Shown piece after piece: positions 1 to 10,873 of a DNA stretch of 64,000 nt; within the stretch, counting starts at the first letter, position 1; each line of letters begins with the position of its first letter. A program made the translations under genes and the position numbers. The notes beneath the pieces are model-generated. The model made no database searches. It was given only the letters and a program-made list of their open reading frames with translations, and was not told the origin of the DNA. The stretch comes from Bicyclus anynana (Eukaryota > Arthropoda > Insecta > Lepidoptera > Nymphalidae). The DNA lies in contig NC_069093.1 of NCBI RefSeq assembly GCF_947172395.1, positions 7,413,561 to 7,477,560 on the forward strand, read 5' to 3'.

Positions 1-89
1 AGAAGTTACTCCATTTTTACGGCCCATACTACTGTAAGGGCTGGATTAAAGAGGTCTAAAGGGCGGACGAAGTCACGGGCGTCCACTAG
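1..89 (+). mobile_element. Helitron-like element, 3' end (cut by window edge)
   Basis: Ends GGGCGTCCACTAG followed by T, as in the other copies here; the left part is outside the window. Confidence 0.6.
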
Positions 90-488
90 TTTATAATATA
101 AGCCTCGTGTTACATATTTCGGATACGTAGTGTTAATTTAACGCTTGTCATCCAGTTCCATAGAGATTTGGCTCGTATATAATAGGTGTCTTGAACCCTG
201 TACAATTTGGAAGGTCGCCAGACGACAGACCACCTACTTTAGCATATTTCATGTAAAAATGTATCAAACTAATTTTTGTAAGAACCCTATTTAATATTAG
301 AATTTATTTTTGACCTTGTCTCTAAATTAATAAACTATTTTTTAATTCTATCGATCTAGAACATGCAAATTTAAAACAAAAGTGAGTGTCACTTATTCAC
401 AAAAAAAATTAACGAAGTTTATTAGTCGTTACACATGACCTAAATATCCACAAAGAAAATCGTACAAAGTTAAACGAAAATAATATTA

Positions 489-687
489 TCTATACTAATA
501 TTATAAAGCTGAAGAGTTTGTTTGTTTGTTCGATTGAACGCGCTAATCTTATTAACTACTGGTCTGATTTAAAAAATTCTTTCAGTGTTAGATAGCCCAT
601 TTATCGAGGAAGGCTATAGGCTATATATTATCTCCGTATTCCTACGGGAACGGGAACCTCGCGGGCAAAACCGCGCGGTGTCAGCTA
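489..687 (+). mobile_element. Complete short Helitron-like element
   Basis: Starts TCTATACTAATATTATAAAG and ends CTAG, sits between A and T, and has a GC hairpin (CCTCGCGG…CCGCGCGG) about 10 nt before CTAG: the marks of a non-autonomous Helitron. Confidence 0.75.
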
Positions 688-1096
688 GTATAGTATAACA
701 TCAATCGTATCATCAGTATCATACCTACTCGTATCAGTATCATACGTACTCGTATCTACAAATTGTACAATTATTTTAAATACAAGTTCCAGGGTAGGCA
801 GTGCATCTTTGCATCTACGAAGTGCGCGCCACTATAATATACTCGTAAAACAAATGCAATTTGCCTATAAATGACATTTGTGGAACAAAATATCGTCAGT
901 GATTAGAGACGACACTTTACTAATGCAATTTACCTAGTAACCTAATTGATACAGATATTACGATTAATTTACAGAGATAAATTAGTAACGAGATTACGTA
1001 CTCCGTAAATCACTAGCACAAAAAATAACTGATAATAGCATATCAATAAGTAGATAGATGATCCAGTATAAGTATTAAGTACTCGTATGGAACCTC

Positions 1097-1407
1097 AATG
1101 CAATCAGTAAAATTTTTGTCTGTCTGTCTGTCTGTATGTTCGTTATAGAAACAAAAACTACTCATCGGATTTTAACGAAACTTGGTATAATTATTCTTCA
1201 TACTCCTGGGCAGGTTATAGTATACTTTTCATCACGCTACGATCAACAGGAGCAGAGCAGTGAAGGGGAATGTTGGGAAAATGGGAGAATTTACTCCATT
1301 TTTAAGCTTACGTCGCGTGTGCAGCCTCAATGGGTAGGGTAGGGTAAGGTAGGGGTAGTTGAAAGTTTACATCATTTCACGCAGACGAAGTGGCGGGCGT
1401 CCGCTAG
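1097..1407 (+). mobile_element. Helitron-like element with (GTCT)n tract
   Basis: Carries (GTCT)4, the conserved internal block near GTTATAGAAACAAAAACTAC, a GGGTAGGGTA run near 1330, and ends GGGCGTCCGCTAG|T. The left edge is unclear. Confidence 0.6.
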
Positions 1408-1585
1408 TTGAAAATATGATTCAGTTTATGTAGGTACTATATAACCTAGGAACCTCATTATCGAGAATAGAATGTGGAGTATTATTATTGGTGGTTACAT
1501 TTGATATGGCACAAATTGATGAAATTTAATAAGTACCTATATTTTGACGATGTGATTCATTAATACATTCTACTGACAGAATTAT

Positions 1586-1728
1586 TTTTTGACGTCCTCC
1601 GTGGCGCAGTGGTATAACAAAGCCAACCAGACCTGGACCACATAAGAAAACCTCAATCGACCCAGCCGGGAATCGAACCCAGGGCCTCCGTCTTATAAAT
1701 CCACAGCGCTACAGAGGCCGTCAAAAAA
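1586..1728. mobile_element. SINE-like element with inverted tRNA-like ends
   Basis: TGACGTCCTCCGTGGCGCAG at the left and its imperfect reverse complement at the right (CGCTACAGAGGCCGTCA); a minus-strand B box (GGTTCGATTCC) lies inside. Flanked by T and A runs. Confidence 0.5.
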
Positions 1729-1828
1729 TTGGTGGTGTCTGTCTCGGTTATTTTCATCAACATTTTCATCCCAAGCCCGCCAACCTACATTGGAATAGCG
1801 TGGTAGTTCTGAGGTCCATATCCTATAC

Positions 1829-2409
1829 AGGAGCAGTGGCGCGCACAAGGTTTGTAACTGGGGTATGCACTATAAGTAAAAATTGGGTAATTACTTGTCA
1901 AACTATGTATTATGTGGTATAGGTTTGTATCGAGTCCTTAAGGTATGCAGTACATTTTCGCATCTATGAAGTGCACGCCACTTATAGATTAAACATATCG
2001 AATACTTACTCAGTTATTGAGAGGAGGTGTATTTACACTATCATATCGCGCCTATACGATTAACTTATTGAAGAACTCGAGAGCAACGCAGCAAACAGAA
2101 GTGTCTATTATGTCTGGACTAACTTAATCAATCGCGATATTATATGAAACATAGAATTTGTTTTTATTTAAATTTGTTAAACAACAAAATTACGTCTTTT
2201 TCCTACAACACCGAAACAATACTGATATTATACAACAGACTAAATAGTTTTAAATTCGTTCAATTGCTAATTGAAACGCGCTAAAAATACTTTTGAACTG
2301 TCAGTGAGTGACGAAATACTTTGTACTAAATAGGAACTGTCTGATGTAAATAACCTTGCACGTTCTATTCACGAAATGAAAAGCGTTTTTTTACAATCAC
2401 ACTTAGATA
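1829..2409. other. Intergenic, no gene seen
   Basis: AT-rich sequence with no supported ORF or recognised repeat apart from a fragment similar to the one near 800 (CGCGCCACT…TATA). Confidence 0.5.
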
Positions 2410-2411
2410 TA

Positions 2412-2765
2412 CAGGGTGCTCGGGAGTATTTTCCTTAACTTCAAGGCGTTGACGAGACTACTTATAGGAGCCGAACTGCGTAACTATATTAACTAAAAAA
2501 AAAAGTTTCATACAAAATAATTCCGACTATCCATGTAACACACGCCTTTATCTATAGTTGCATTTTAAAATACGTAAAACATGACAATAGGCTACGTCAT
2601 TATTATAAGGATTCGTTTATAGGACACATTTTAAGGTCTATTTACAAAAGAAATATTATTTACTCCTAAAATATTCATTTTAGAACACATGTTCTTTGAA
2701 CATTTTGAATATTTTTTTTAAAGAATATAACTCTAGAGTTATGGGAAATACTCCCGAGCATTCTG
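2412..2765 (+). mobile_element. MITE with TA duplication (mariner-like ends)
   Basis: Ends CAGGGTGCTCGGGAGTATTT and its complement (AAATACTCCCGAGCATTCTG), flanked on both sides by TA. Related copies at 22250, 35698 and 44262. Confidence 0.65.
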
Positions 2766-2814
2766 TATAAGACCAGCAGGACAATTCATTACAGTTTGAC
2801 ATTTGTTAGTGGAT

Positions 2815-3110
2815 ATATACGACATTTAATAACTAGCTAATTGTTAATTAATATTTTTGTCAAACGCTCCGTTTGTAAAGGATTTGTTAACGTGACGTCA
2901 TGAAACAGTTGACATATAGACCATCATGGCCGACAGGCGTTTTGGCTTTTATTGTCAAAAAAATATTTAAAAATTTTCATGTACCTACTTAATTTAGTAC
3001 GTCTCAAAAAATATGATATTTTTTTATTTAATCTAGTAAAACGACATTGCCATTAAAATTTAAGGTCATTAAAAAAGCGTCAACTAGCCTATTATTATCA
3101 AGGATCAAGG
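2815..3110 (+). repeat. Dispersed repeat, family also at 9235-9500
   Basis: Shares TTTTTGTCAAACGCTC, GTGACGTCATGAAACAGTT and GTCAACTAGCCTATT with the copy at 9235-9500. Confidence 0.55.
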
Positions 3111-3363
3111 TAGTTGCAGTGGAAGTGGATGACAGAACCACAGGATTACCAGAATGACAATAAGTGACTACAGCGCCCTTATTTATTTTCTATTCCTTTG
3201 TGTCTCACTATAATATGTCAAGCTTTTAGCCCACTAAATTAAATACAAAATACCTATCTATTGAATTTCAGGAAAACATCCATATTACGTAGTACGTACT
3301 ATAAAATTCAAGTTACGGAACTAAACTTCCTGTTTCAAAAAGCTTCGCGGAATCGGCGCCACT

Positions 3364-3674
3364 CTTAGACCAATTATAGAAGGACCTGTATCGCACGAAC
3401 GTCACGAACAAAATTGTCTGTCATTTTCTAAAGAAAACGAGCTTAGATTTGGTATATATCTTATACTAAAGTAGAAGTTTTTGCCCGTTTTTTACATAAT
3501 TCAATTACACAAAAAGGTATTTTTACAGAGCTCTTTAACCGACGAACACGATTACAACTATTTAACATCGATACTATAGAGACAGTTTTTATAATCGCAT
3601 TAGATCGTTGATCATATACTTTGACAGAAAAGTAACGTCTAGCGAGGCAGGTCCTATACAATAATTGGTCTGAG
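3364..3674 (+). mobile_element. hAT-type MITE, copy 1
   Basis: Terminal inverted repeats CTTAGACCAATTAT / ATAATTGGTCTGAG; 8-bp flanking duplication gcgccact / gtgccact (7 of 8 match). Short ORFs inside are not coding. Confidence 0.8.
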
Positions 3675-4054
3675 GTGCCACTTTTCAGTTTTCACGCGCA
3701 GACGCTGTGAAACCTCGAGTTCGATAATTCAGTCTGAGTCAGACTCAGTCAGACGATGACGAATTAAATAGTTTTAATCAATACATATATATCATCTTTT
3801 ATATTGTTCATTTTTACTTTTAAATTATTATGTAGTTGTTTGTAATTGTACCTATATATGGTTTTAAGATAGCTCATAAGAGATATGTGGATCAGTGCTC
3901 AGAAAAGTCCGTAAATGCTTACTAGCACTAAGAAGTAAATCTTTGTTATAAATTTCTCTAGTAAATAAATAAATAAATAAAAAAGTAAATAAAATTGAAG
4001 TGCATGTCAGGATATCTGTGTTTTCTCAAGTCCTTATATTTATGCCAGAACATA

Positions 4055-4230
4055 AACGAGCTTTTTTAAATTTTGTCTGTCTGTATTTCCGAGCTAATCT
4101 TTAGAACGGCTTAACCGTTTTAATGGTTCATTCACTGAAATATAGAGGAGGATATTGACACACAGGCTATATTTTGTTAATTTGTGGAATACTGAATTTA
4201 ACGTGGGCAAAGTCGCGGGCGTCCGCTACT
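4055..4230 (+). mobile_element. Helitron-like fragment
   Basis: TTTTGTCTGTCTGTATTTCC near the left and AAAGTCGCGGGCGTCCGCTA at the right end. Confidence 0.45.
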
Positions 4231-4660
4231 TTTATATTGACTGACTGATACCTATATTTAAGACTGTTATTCTCATAAATGTCAGAAGTAGGTACTTAGT
4301 TATTAAACTTACTGAAATAATTGCCTATTAAAATTAAATGTGTGTGCAATGCAAAGTCATAAACAGAAATCTGATTAGAAATGTTATCAGTTATCAATAA
4401 TAATAAACTATACCTACAAACTGCAGACGGATATGAATATGATAACAGTGATAACTTGATATATATTTTATTTGCATTCGATTGAATATTGGATATAATA
4501 TTTGCTTTGTAAGATTCATATTCCAATAAAGACATTTTTATTGATACAGAGCCATGATAACAGTTAAAATAACGCAAGTGTACGAAATAATCAAAATAAT
4601 TATTTTTATAAAAGTATTCAACTAAGTAAATATTGTAGGTACCTACCTATTTACAGTACC
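4231..4660. other. Intergenic, no gene seen
   Basis: AT-rich; a 93-codon minus-strand open frame has no coding character. Confidence 0.4.
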
Positions 4661-4663
4661 TAA

Positions 4664-4812
4664 TATTATAAGGAAATAGAGTTTGGGGGTGTGTGTTGTA
4701 GGGAGTAATCTCTAGATCTACGTACTGAACCGATTTTGACGATTCTTTTAAGCAAGTCACGTTATTTGTGAGTGTCATTATATCTCCATATTCTCACGAG
4801 AATGGGTGAAAG
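4664..4812 (+). mobile_element. Degraded short Helitron-like element
   Basis: Resembles the 489-687 family: AATATTATAAGGAAATAGAG, the CCGATTTTGACGATTC block and TATTCTCACGAGAATGGG, but the CTAG end is lost. Confidence 0.35.
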
Positions 4813-5088
4813 TATTTTAAATTACATGGAATTCATATTGTTGTAAAACTAAGTATGACATTGAATATTAAATGAATATAGACAGTAGCTATACGAGACG
4901 GGTCGGTAGATAAGAAGATAAGCCGGTAATCTTACAAGTAAACAATTAGCAGCGTCAATTTCAAAGGAAATTTCTGTAGGCATTCATTTTGTGCCTTCTC
5001 GGAAAACCGAGGGGATTAAGTACTAACTCTAACTTATAGCAAAACAGTTACTTGATATAACCTACCTACTCGTCCAGGTATTTTCTAA

Positions 5089-5447
5089 AAAAAATCGCTT
5101 CTGTATATCTATACTGTACATGAAATATATTTCCAAAATAACTATCAGGGGGTAATTAATGATCGATGCTGATGCCAAAAATGCAATCAATAAAATTTTT
5201 GTCTGTCTGTCTGTATGTTCGTTATAGAAACAAAAACTACTGAACAGATTATAACGAAACTTGGTACATTTATTCTTCATACTCAGGCAGGTTATAGTAT
5301 ACTTTTCATCACGCTACGATCAATAGGAGCAGAGCCCAAGAGAAATGTTGGGAAAACAGGTGAAGTTACTCCATTTTTACAGCGATGCTACTGTAAGGGC
5401 TGGATTAAGGAAGTTTAAGGACGGAGGAAATCGCGAGCGTTCGCTAG
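5089..5447 (+). mobile_element. Helitron-like element with (GTCT)n tract
   Basis: Contains ATATTTCCAAAATAACTATC, a (GTCT)3 tract, CTGTAAGGGCTGGATTAAGG and ends CGTTCGCTAG|T. Confidence 0.65.
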
Positions 5448-6430
5448 TAAAAAATAAATATAGCGGTAATTAACAAATATAAAAAGCCTCATTATGATTG
5501 ATTTATGATCTATAAATAACAAATGGGCGTTAAATTAAAAAAAAAAACATAAATCATGTCACTTCCATATATAAACACGTTACGTTGTTACCAACCTCGT
5601 GAAAGCACTATCTCAGCCCGATGCTACCGCTGTACAAACTTGTTATGTATTTTCGCTTGATACCGCAGAATGTAAACATTGAAGTGATTGTATGAACGAG
5701 CTGTATTATATCGAAGGAGTGACTGAAGAAGGATAAACGATGCGGTTGAGAGCGAGTTAGAAAGGGTGCAAAGTACGCTCTCGAAATTCGTGGTAACCGC
5801 GCGGCGCGAATGAGCGCGGAGACGAGAAACGGAACAACCGTCGTGCGACTCACATCGCTACCGACTTGTGACTATTCTATTCAGCACCGCAGAATATCCG
5901 ACGCCAAAAGAAAGACCTCAATAATTATCTACATGTACAATCCTATATAGTATGCTCGCGTACTATGCGATGACGTCATCCCATTCAAGAAAACTCGCGC
6001 AAAACTTTCATTGATGTCGCTCACCTCTAAACGTGAACGGAAAACATTATTATTAGCGATTCTGTAAACAAGATCTGCGATCTTACGCATATAATGTGTA
6101 TGTTGAAAATTTTTTTCGTAACAAAATGCAGTTATATGAAAATTATTCAAAAATATGCTCGTGTACGAAACGGACTAAAAATAAATTACTGTCATCAATA
6201 ATGAAATTTTTTGGCATGCATTTTCATAATAAGTATTTTGCGGTAATGTCTAAAAATTTTAGATCATGATGTCGATTAAAATACTCGTTCAGAATGATAT
6301 TTTAAATGATTTTGTGTAAAGTTATTAGTATTTCGGCGTCCATCATAGAATTTCTAATCGGTAGCCCAGCCCGGTATAGTATCCCGCTATATGCCTATGG
6401 TTCAGATTTATAGAATTTAGATGGAAGACG
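5448..6430. other. Intergenic with a GC-richer island at about 5690-5860
   Basis: Mostly AT-rich. The island (GCGCGGCGCGAATGAGCGCG) has open frames on the minus strand but no splice or protein pattern I recognise; it could be an old promoter or repeat. Confidence 0.35.
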
Positions 6431-6439
6431 ATAATTTTT

Positions 6440-6760
6440 AGGACACATATGCCTTGACTGCCTTGTTAGTCTATGTGGTTTCGGACTGCGAGGCCCTGGG
6501 TTCGAATCCTGGGTCGGAACATGAGATACTGAGGTTTCTTTCTTGTAAGAAATTTTCAAATAAAATTCTCAGCCCTGTCGTCCAAAGTTGGGAACTCTAT
6601 GGTGTTACTCCCCCGTGCCTCGGAAAGCACGTTAAGCCGATGCCGATGGTCCGCACGGGCCGGGGGGCGTGTAGCGTTGAAAGAAAACCCCACGACTGAT
6701 GCACCTCACTTCACACGCACGATTTCACACCCGTGCAGTCTTTCCCCCATTCAACTGCAT
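6440..6760 (+). mobile_element. tRNA-derived SINE
   Basis: B box GGTTCGAATCC at about 6499, then a body with TCAGCCCTGTCGTCCAAAG and GTGTAGCGTTGAAAGAAAAC. Fragments of the same body at 21166 and 30479. Confidence 0.6.
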
Positions 6761-6785
6761 ATCATGGGATGTCATCAACGAACCC

Positions 6786-6890
6786 AGAATATTTGACGTA
6801 TGTTGACATACCTATACGAAATTGAGATTCTATGTAACATATGTCATCCGGTGCCTACTGGTGGATATCATACAGTAGATAGATTTTAAT
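6786..6890 (+). repeat. Dispersed repeat, copy 1
   Basis: Shares GTCATCCGGTGCCTACTGGT and GGATATCATACAGTAG with 41222-41320. Confidence 0.5.
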
Positions 6891-7189
6891 ATTAATAAAA
6901 AATCAATAGAATTTTTAATGAATATTTCTGAGTATAATAAAACTCAGTATTATTAACATACCTCTATAGGTATGTGTATCCTATGTCCCGCAGTGGACGT
7001 TCATCGGCTGATAATAAGGGTGAAGAAACCTTTTAATAGCTGGTAAAACATTGCTTGCAATTATTCCATGTTCCATTGAATCCTGTTTTATTACTGTTAT
7101 TTCATGGCATTACGATTAAAATTGATGGAAATACTCTAAGCTCGTGATACCTAGTGATTTTGACTAAATGTTGCAACCGATTTAGTTCG

Positions 7190-7505
7190 GTGACATCATC
7201 ATCATATCAGCCGATGGACGTCCACTGCAGGACATAGGCCTTTTGTAGGGACTTCCAAACATCACGATACTGAGCCACCTGCATCCAGCGAATCCCTGCG
7301 ACTCGCTTGATGTCGTCAGTCCACCTGGTGAGGGTTTGACCAACACTGCGCTTTGTACTGCGGGGTCGCCACTCCAGCACCTTGGGACGCCAACGTCCAT
7401 CGGCTCTTCCAACTATGTTCCCCGTGCATTCAGCTTCGCGACTCGTTGAGCAATGGCGGTTACTTTGGGTTTCGTAGATAACGCGTTCACTCTGATACTC
7501 ACTCA
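7190..7505 (-). mobile_element. LINE fragment, C-terminal end of an RTE-like polyprotein
   Basis: Minus-strand translation has WRPRSTKRSVGQTLTRWTDD, IKRVAGIRWMQVAQYR and QKAYVLQWTSIG, the usual end of insect endonuclease-reverse transcriptase LINE proteins, followed by CAGTGGACGTCCATCGGC and an ATGATG tail. It lacks the RT domain and is dead. Confidence 0.7.
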
Positions 7506-7569
7506 ATTAGAATAACTATTTGATTAGTATAAATGATTGTATATTGCACGCAGACAGACCAAAGAAACC

Positions 7570-7888
7570 TTATCATCATCATTATCAATCCATATTCGGC
7601 TCACTGCTGATCTCGAGTCTCCTCTCAGAATGAGAGGGGTTAGGCCAATAGTCCACCACGCTGGCCCAATGCGGATTAGCAGACTTCACACACGCAGAGA
7701 ATTAAGAAAATTCTCTGGTGTGCAGGTTTCCTCACGATGTTTTTCCGTCACCGTTTGGGACACGTGATAATTAATTTCTTAAAATGCACACAATTGAAAA
7801 ATTGGAGGTGCATGCCTTGGACCAGATTCGAACCCACACCCTCCGGAATCGGAGGCAGAGGTCATATCAACTGGGCTATCACGGCTCT
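7570..7888 (-). mobile_element. tRNA-derived SINE (family A), full length
   Basis: Minus strand: tRNA-like head with GGTTCGAATC, a body with CACGTGTC…GTGAGGAAACCTGCACACC and an ATGATGATG tail. Other copies at 35766 and 45584. Confidence 0.7.
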
Positions 7889-7889
7889 C

Positions 7890-8880
7890 ATATATGTACC
7901 AGAAACCTTATAATATGTACATAATAGGAATACGAATTGGTAATCGAAGCGAATAAGGCTATTATAAGTATAGTTGTGTATCGCGCCGCGTCTGCCAGCA
8001 CCAGATGGGGCGCTACATGCTACATCCGCTAGCTGCATAACGTAATTAATCGACTTTATCGGCTTTTAGACTGGAGTTCATTTAAAAATTAAAATTCTCA
8101 ATTTTTTTTCTTAAAAAGATTAATTGACGTATATTTTTAACTGGCTAGCTTTGCTTTTAGTACAGGAAATCTAGAAATAATCGTTTAAGATTTGTTTAAT
8201 AATCGTTTAAGATTTTTTATTATATGACTCGGGATTTTTTAAACATCGGTAGAGAGTAACCCAACAAGCTTAACTTGAGTACATCGACCCTCATAGAAAC
8301 TCACATGGCCGGAGATTTTTTTTTATAATTACTTAGTTTACATATTTTTTACATACATTCCTTCCTCAAGAACTTCATTGACGTCTGAACAGGCTGTATG
8401 GTCAATAATCTTTGCCTGTCCTCGAATTTAGTTGAGGACAAATTAAAAAAAAATCATAAAACTCTTCACAGCTGACAGCAGTTCTATTTTTAAAGTTCAT
8501 TCCGGCCCTTGGGTGGGTAGCAGCATTTTCCACCCAATACTCAGATCAAAACAACACTACTTTCCGAGTATGATAAATGAAAAATTACAATGTCAAAGAC
8601 ACTGGTAGCAGGTTCAAGTTATTTTGATCAGTTAACAATAAATTTATAGAGAATACGAAATCACTTGACTTGAGAATTGCTAACAATAGCTATTCGCTAA
8701 ATTTCGTGTATATCCACTAAAGTTAGTGAATAGATTAGCGGAACACAACAATGCTGCATAATGACAGAAATAAGCATAGCACTTCCCCCGATCAGCTCTG
8801 AATACAAACAAACAAACAAATAAACAAAGTTACTTTTGCAAGTAAAATATTAATTTGGTATATTATGAATGTCGCTTCAA
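7890..8880. other. Intergenic, no gene seen
   Basis: AT-rich with T runs; a few simple repeats such as (ACAA)n near 8805. No supported feature. Confidence 0.5.
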
Positions 8881-8891
8881 ACAAACACCGT

Positions 8892-9558
8892 TATAGTCCA
8901 GCCGCTCAAAGATTGCGATTCTGACAGGTCGCGATTGAATGGGCGATGTAACCAACTGCGCTACTTCAAGGTTATGTCACAAAAAATACGTTATGTTAAC
9001 TGTTTATCTTTGTAGTGATGAGACAAAATAATAAGGCAACTTTAATAAGACAGTTTAAGACTCATTTCATAATCGATGTAAACAATATTGATTTCACATA
9101 GTATATGGAATATGGTTCGAAATATATCGATATTAATTAATAAAAAAAGATTTCTTATAAAACTTGTGTTTTTTATGTATTTTTTAAACTTTCCAAACGT
9201 AAAAAACGCTGTCGTTCATTTTGTGAAGTCACAGTGTACTAAACGTCGAACCAATTGTTAACTAATATTTTTGTCAAACGCTCAGTTTGTAAGGGACTTG
9301 TTACAGTGACGTCATGAAACAGTTAAAATAGCCACAATAGACCATCATGGAAAACAGGCGTTTCGTATTGTGAAAAACATATTTAAAAACTAAAATTGTT
9401 ATCTATAATGAAGTTTTAAAAAAAAAATTATTCGGCTACTAGAACGAATATGGACTAAGACTAAGACCATTTAAAAAAGTGTCAACTAGCCTATTGAATA
9501 TGTTTGTCCCATGCGATTACGACCTGTCAGAAACGCAATCTCCGTGCGGCCGGACTTT
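8892..9558. mobile_element. TIR element with ~50-bp ends carrying a nested repeat
   Basis: TAGTCCAGCCGCTCAAAGAT at the left pairs with ATCTCCGTGCGGCCGGACTT at the right, and CTGACAGGTCGCGATTG with GATTACGACCTGTCAG. The dispersed repeat seen at 2815 sits inside (9235-9500). Confidence 0.6.
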
Positions 9559-9715
9559 AGAGCTGGTTTTATGAGACTAACAAGGACATTCAGATGACTG
9601 ATAATGATAACTTCTTGCTCTTGGCCATCTCTTGCGTCTTATCGGCAAACGACTGGTACATGAGTAACTCGTAAAAGCGGTATTGTGAAGAAGTTTAACA
9701 ACGTTAACAATATTT

Positions 9716-9836
9716 TTGAAGCCTCAATAGCTCAACGGTAAGAGCGGTCGGACTCATCACCGAGCGGTGGTAGTTCGATCCCCGCCCCGTTGGTCTATTG
9801 TCGTACCCACTGCTAACACAGTCTTTACCGACTAGT
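9716..9836 (+). mobile_element. tRNA-derived SINE (family C)
   Basis: A box TAGCTCAACGGTAAGAG and B box TAGTTCGATCCCC with 72-nt tRNA-like spacing, followed by a non-tRNA tail; it does not close a proper acceptor stem, so it is not a working tRNA. Confidence 0.55.
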
Positions 9837-10049
9837 TGGTATATTGGTCATATTAAAATAAATAAATTAATTAAACAAATAAAAAACCCGACTGCATAAA
9901 TCATACAAAAACTGAAAAGAAAAAAAACAAGCTCAGTCCAGAAGTGTAGAAAGCAATTACAAAACAGTCGGGACCTATTATATTGAATAGAATGATTTTC
10001 GTCTACATTATTTACAGGTCCCGACTGTTTTCTAATAAGCCGAATATCG

Positions 10050-10166
10050 GTTGATAACGATGGGCTATCTGACACTGAAATATTTTTTTAAATCGGATCA
10101 GTAGTTCCTGAGATTAGCGTGTTGAAATAAACAAACAAACAACTGCTTTATTATATTAGTATAGAT
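10050..10166 (-). mobile_element. Helitron-like fragment, 5' end
   Basis: Ends with TTATATTAGTATAGA, the reverse complement of the TCTATACTAATATAA start; the CTAG side is missing. Confidence 0.5.
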
Positions 10167-10515
10167 TGCAGTCTCTTTCAGTTAGCGACCGGGTTCTGAC
10201 GAATGCTTACATCACTACTCGCTCATTTATTATGACTTGAGTCATAAACATTATTATTAGGTATTGTAGGAACAGTCACAGATCGCGACTCGCGAGATTA
10301 TACGAAACATATGGTAGCTACTAGCTAACACGTTTATTAAAACTAAACATTATTTAGTGCAGAACAATATTAAAAAAATATTTTCTGGTTAATAAAAAAA
10401 ATAGAAATATGAACAATCTATCTTTATAATAAAAGACAAAATTAATTTTAACAAAACCCTCGACAGTTAGAATATAGCTAATTAAAAAAGGATGAAAAAA
10501 TCTCTAACTTATCTA

Positions 10516-10873
10516 TCTATACCTAAAATAAATCTCTCTCGAAAGGTCAATTCTGTACATATATATCTCCAAAATAACTATCAGGGGGAGCTTAGTGATA
10601 GATACTGATGCCAAAAATGCAATCAGTAAAATTTTTGTCTGTCTGTCTGTCTGTATGTTAGTTATAGAAACAAAAACTCGACTCGACGATTTTTAACGAA
10701 ACTTGGTACAATTATTCTTCATACTCCTGGGCAGGTTATAGTATACTTTTCATAACGTGAAGGGAAATGTTGGGAAAACGGGAGAAGTTACTCCATTTTT
10801 ACAGCGTTAGGTACTACTGTAAGGGCTGGAATAAAGAGGTCTAAGGGCGAACGAAGTCGCGGGCATCCGCTAG
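10516..10873 (+). mobile_element. Helitron-like element with (GTCT)n tract, complete
   Basis: Starts A|TCTATACC, has (GTCT)4, AATTATTCTTCATACTCCTG and ends GGGCATCCGCTAG|T. Confidence 0.7.

Noticed and set aside
3461..3661. 66-codon minus-strand ORF seen three times (MYRTCLARRYFSVKVYDQ…)
   Set aside because: It recurs only because it lies in the hAT-type MITE; it is too short for transposase and differs in frame between copies.
9716..9790. Functional tRNA gene
   Set aside because: A and B boxes are present, but the acceptor stem does not pair and a SINE tail follows.
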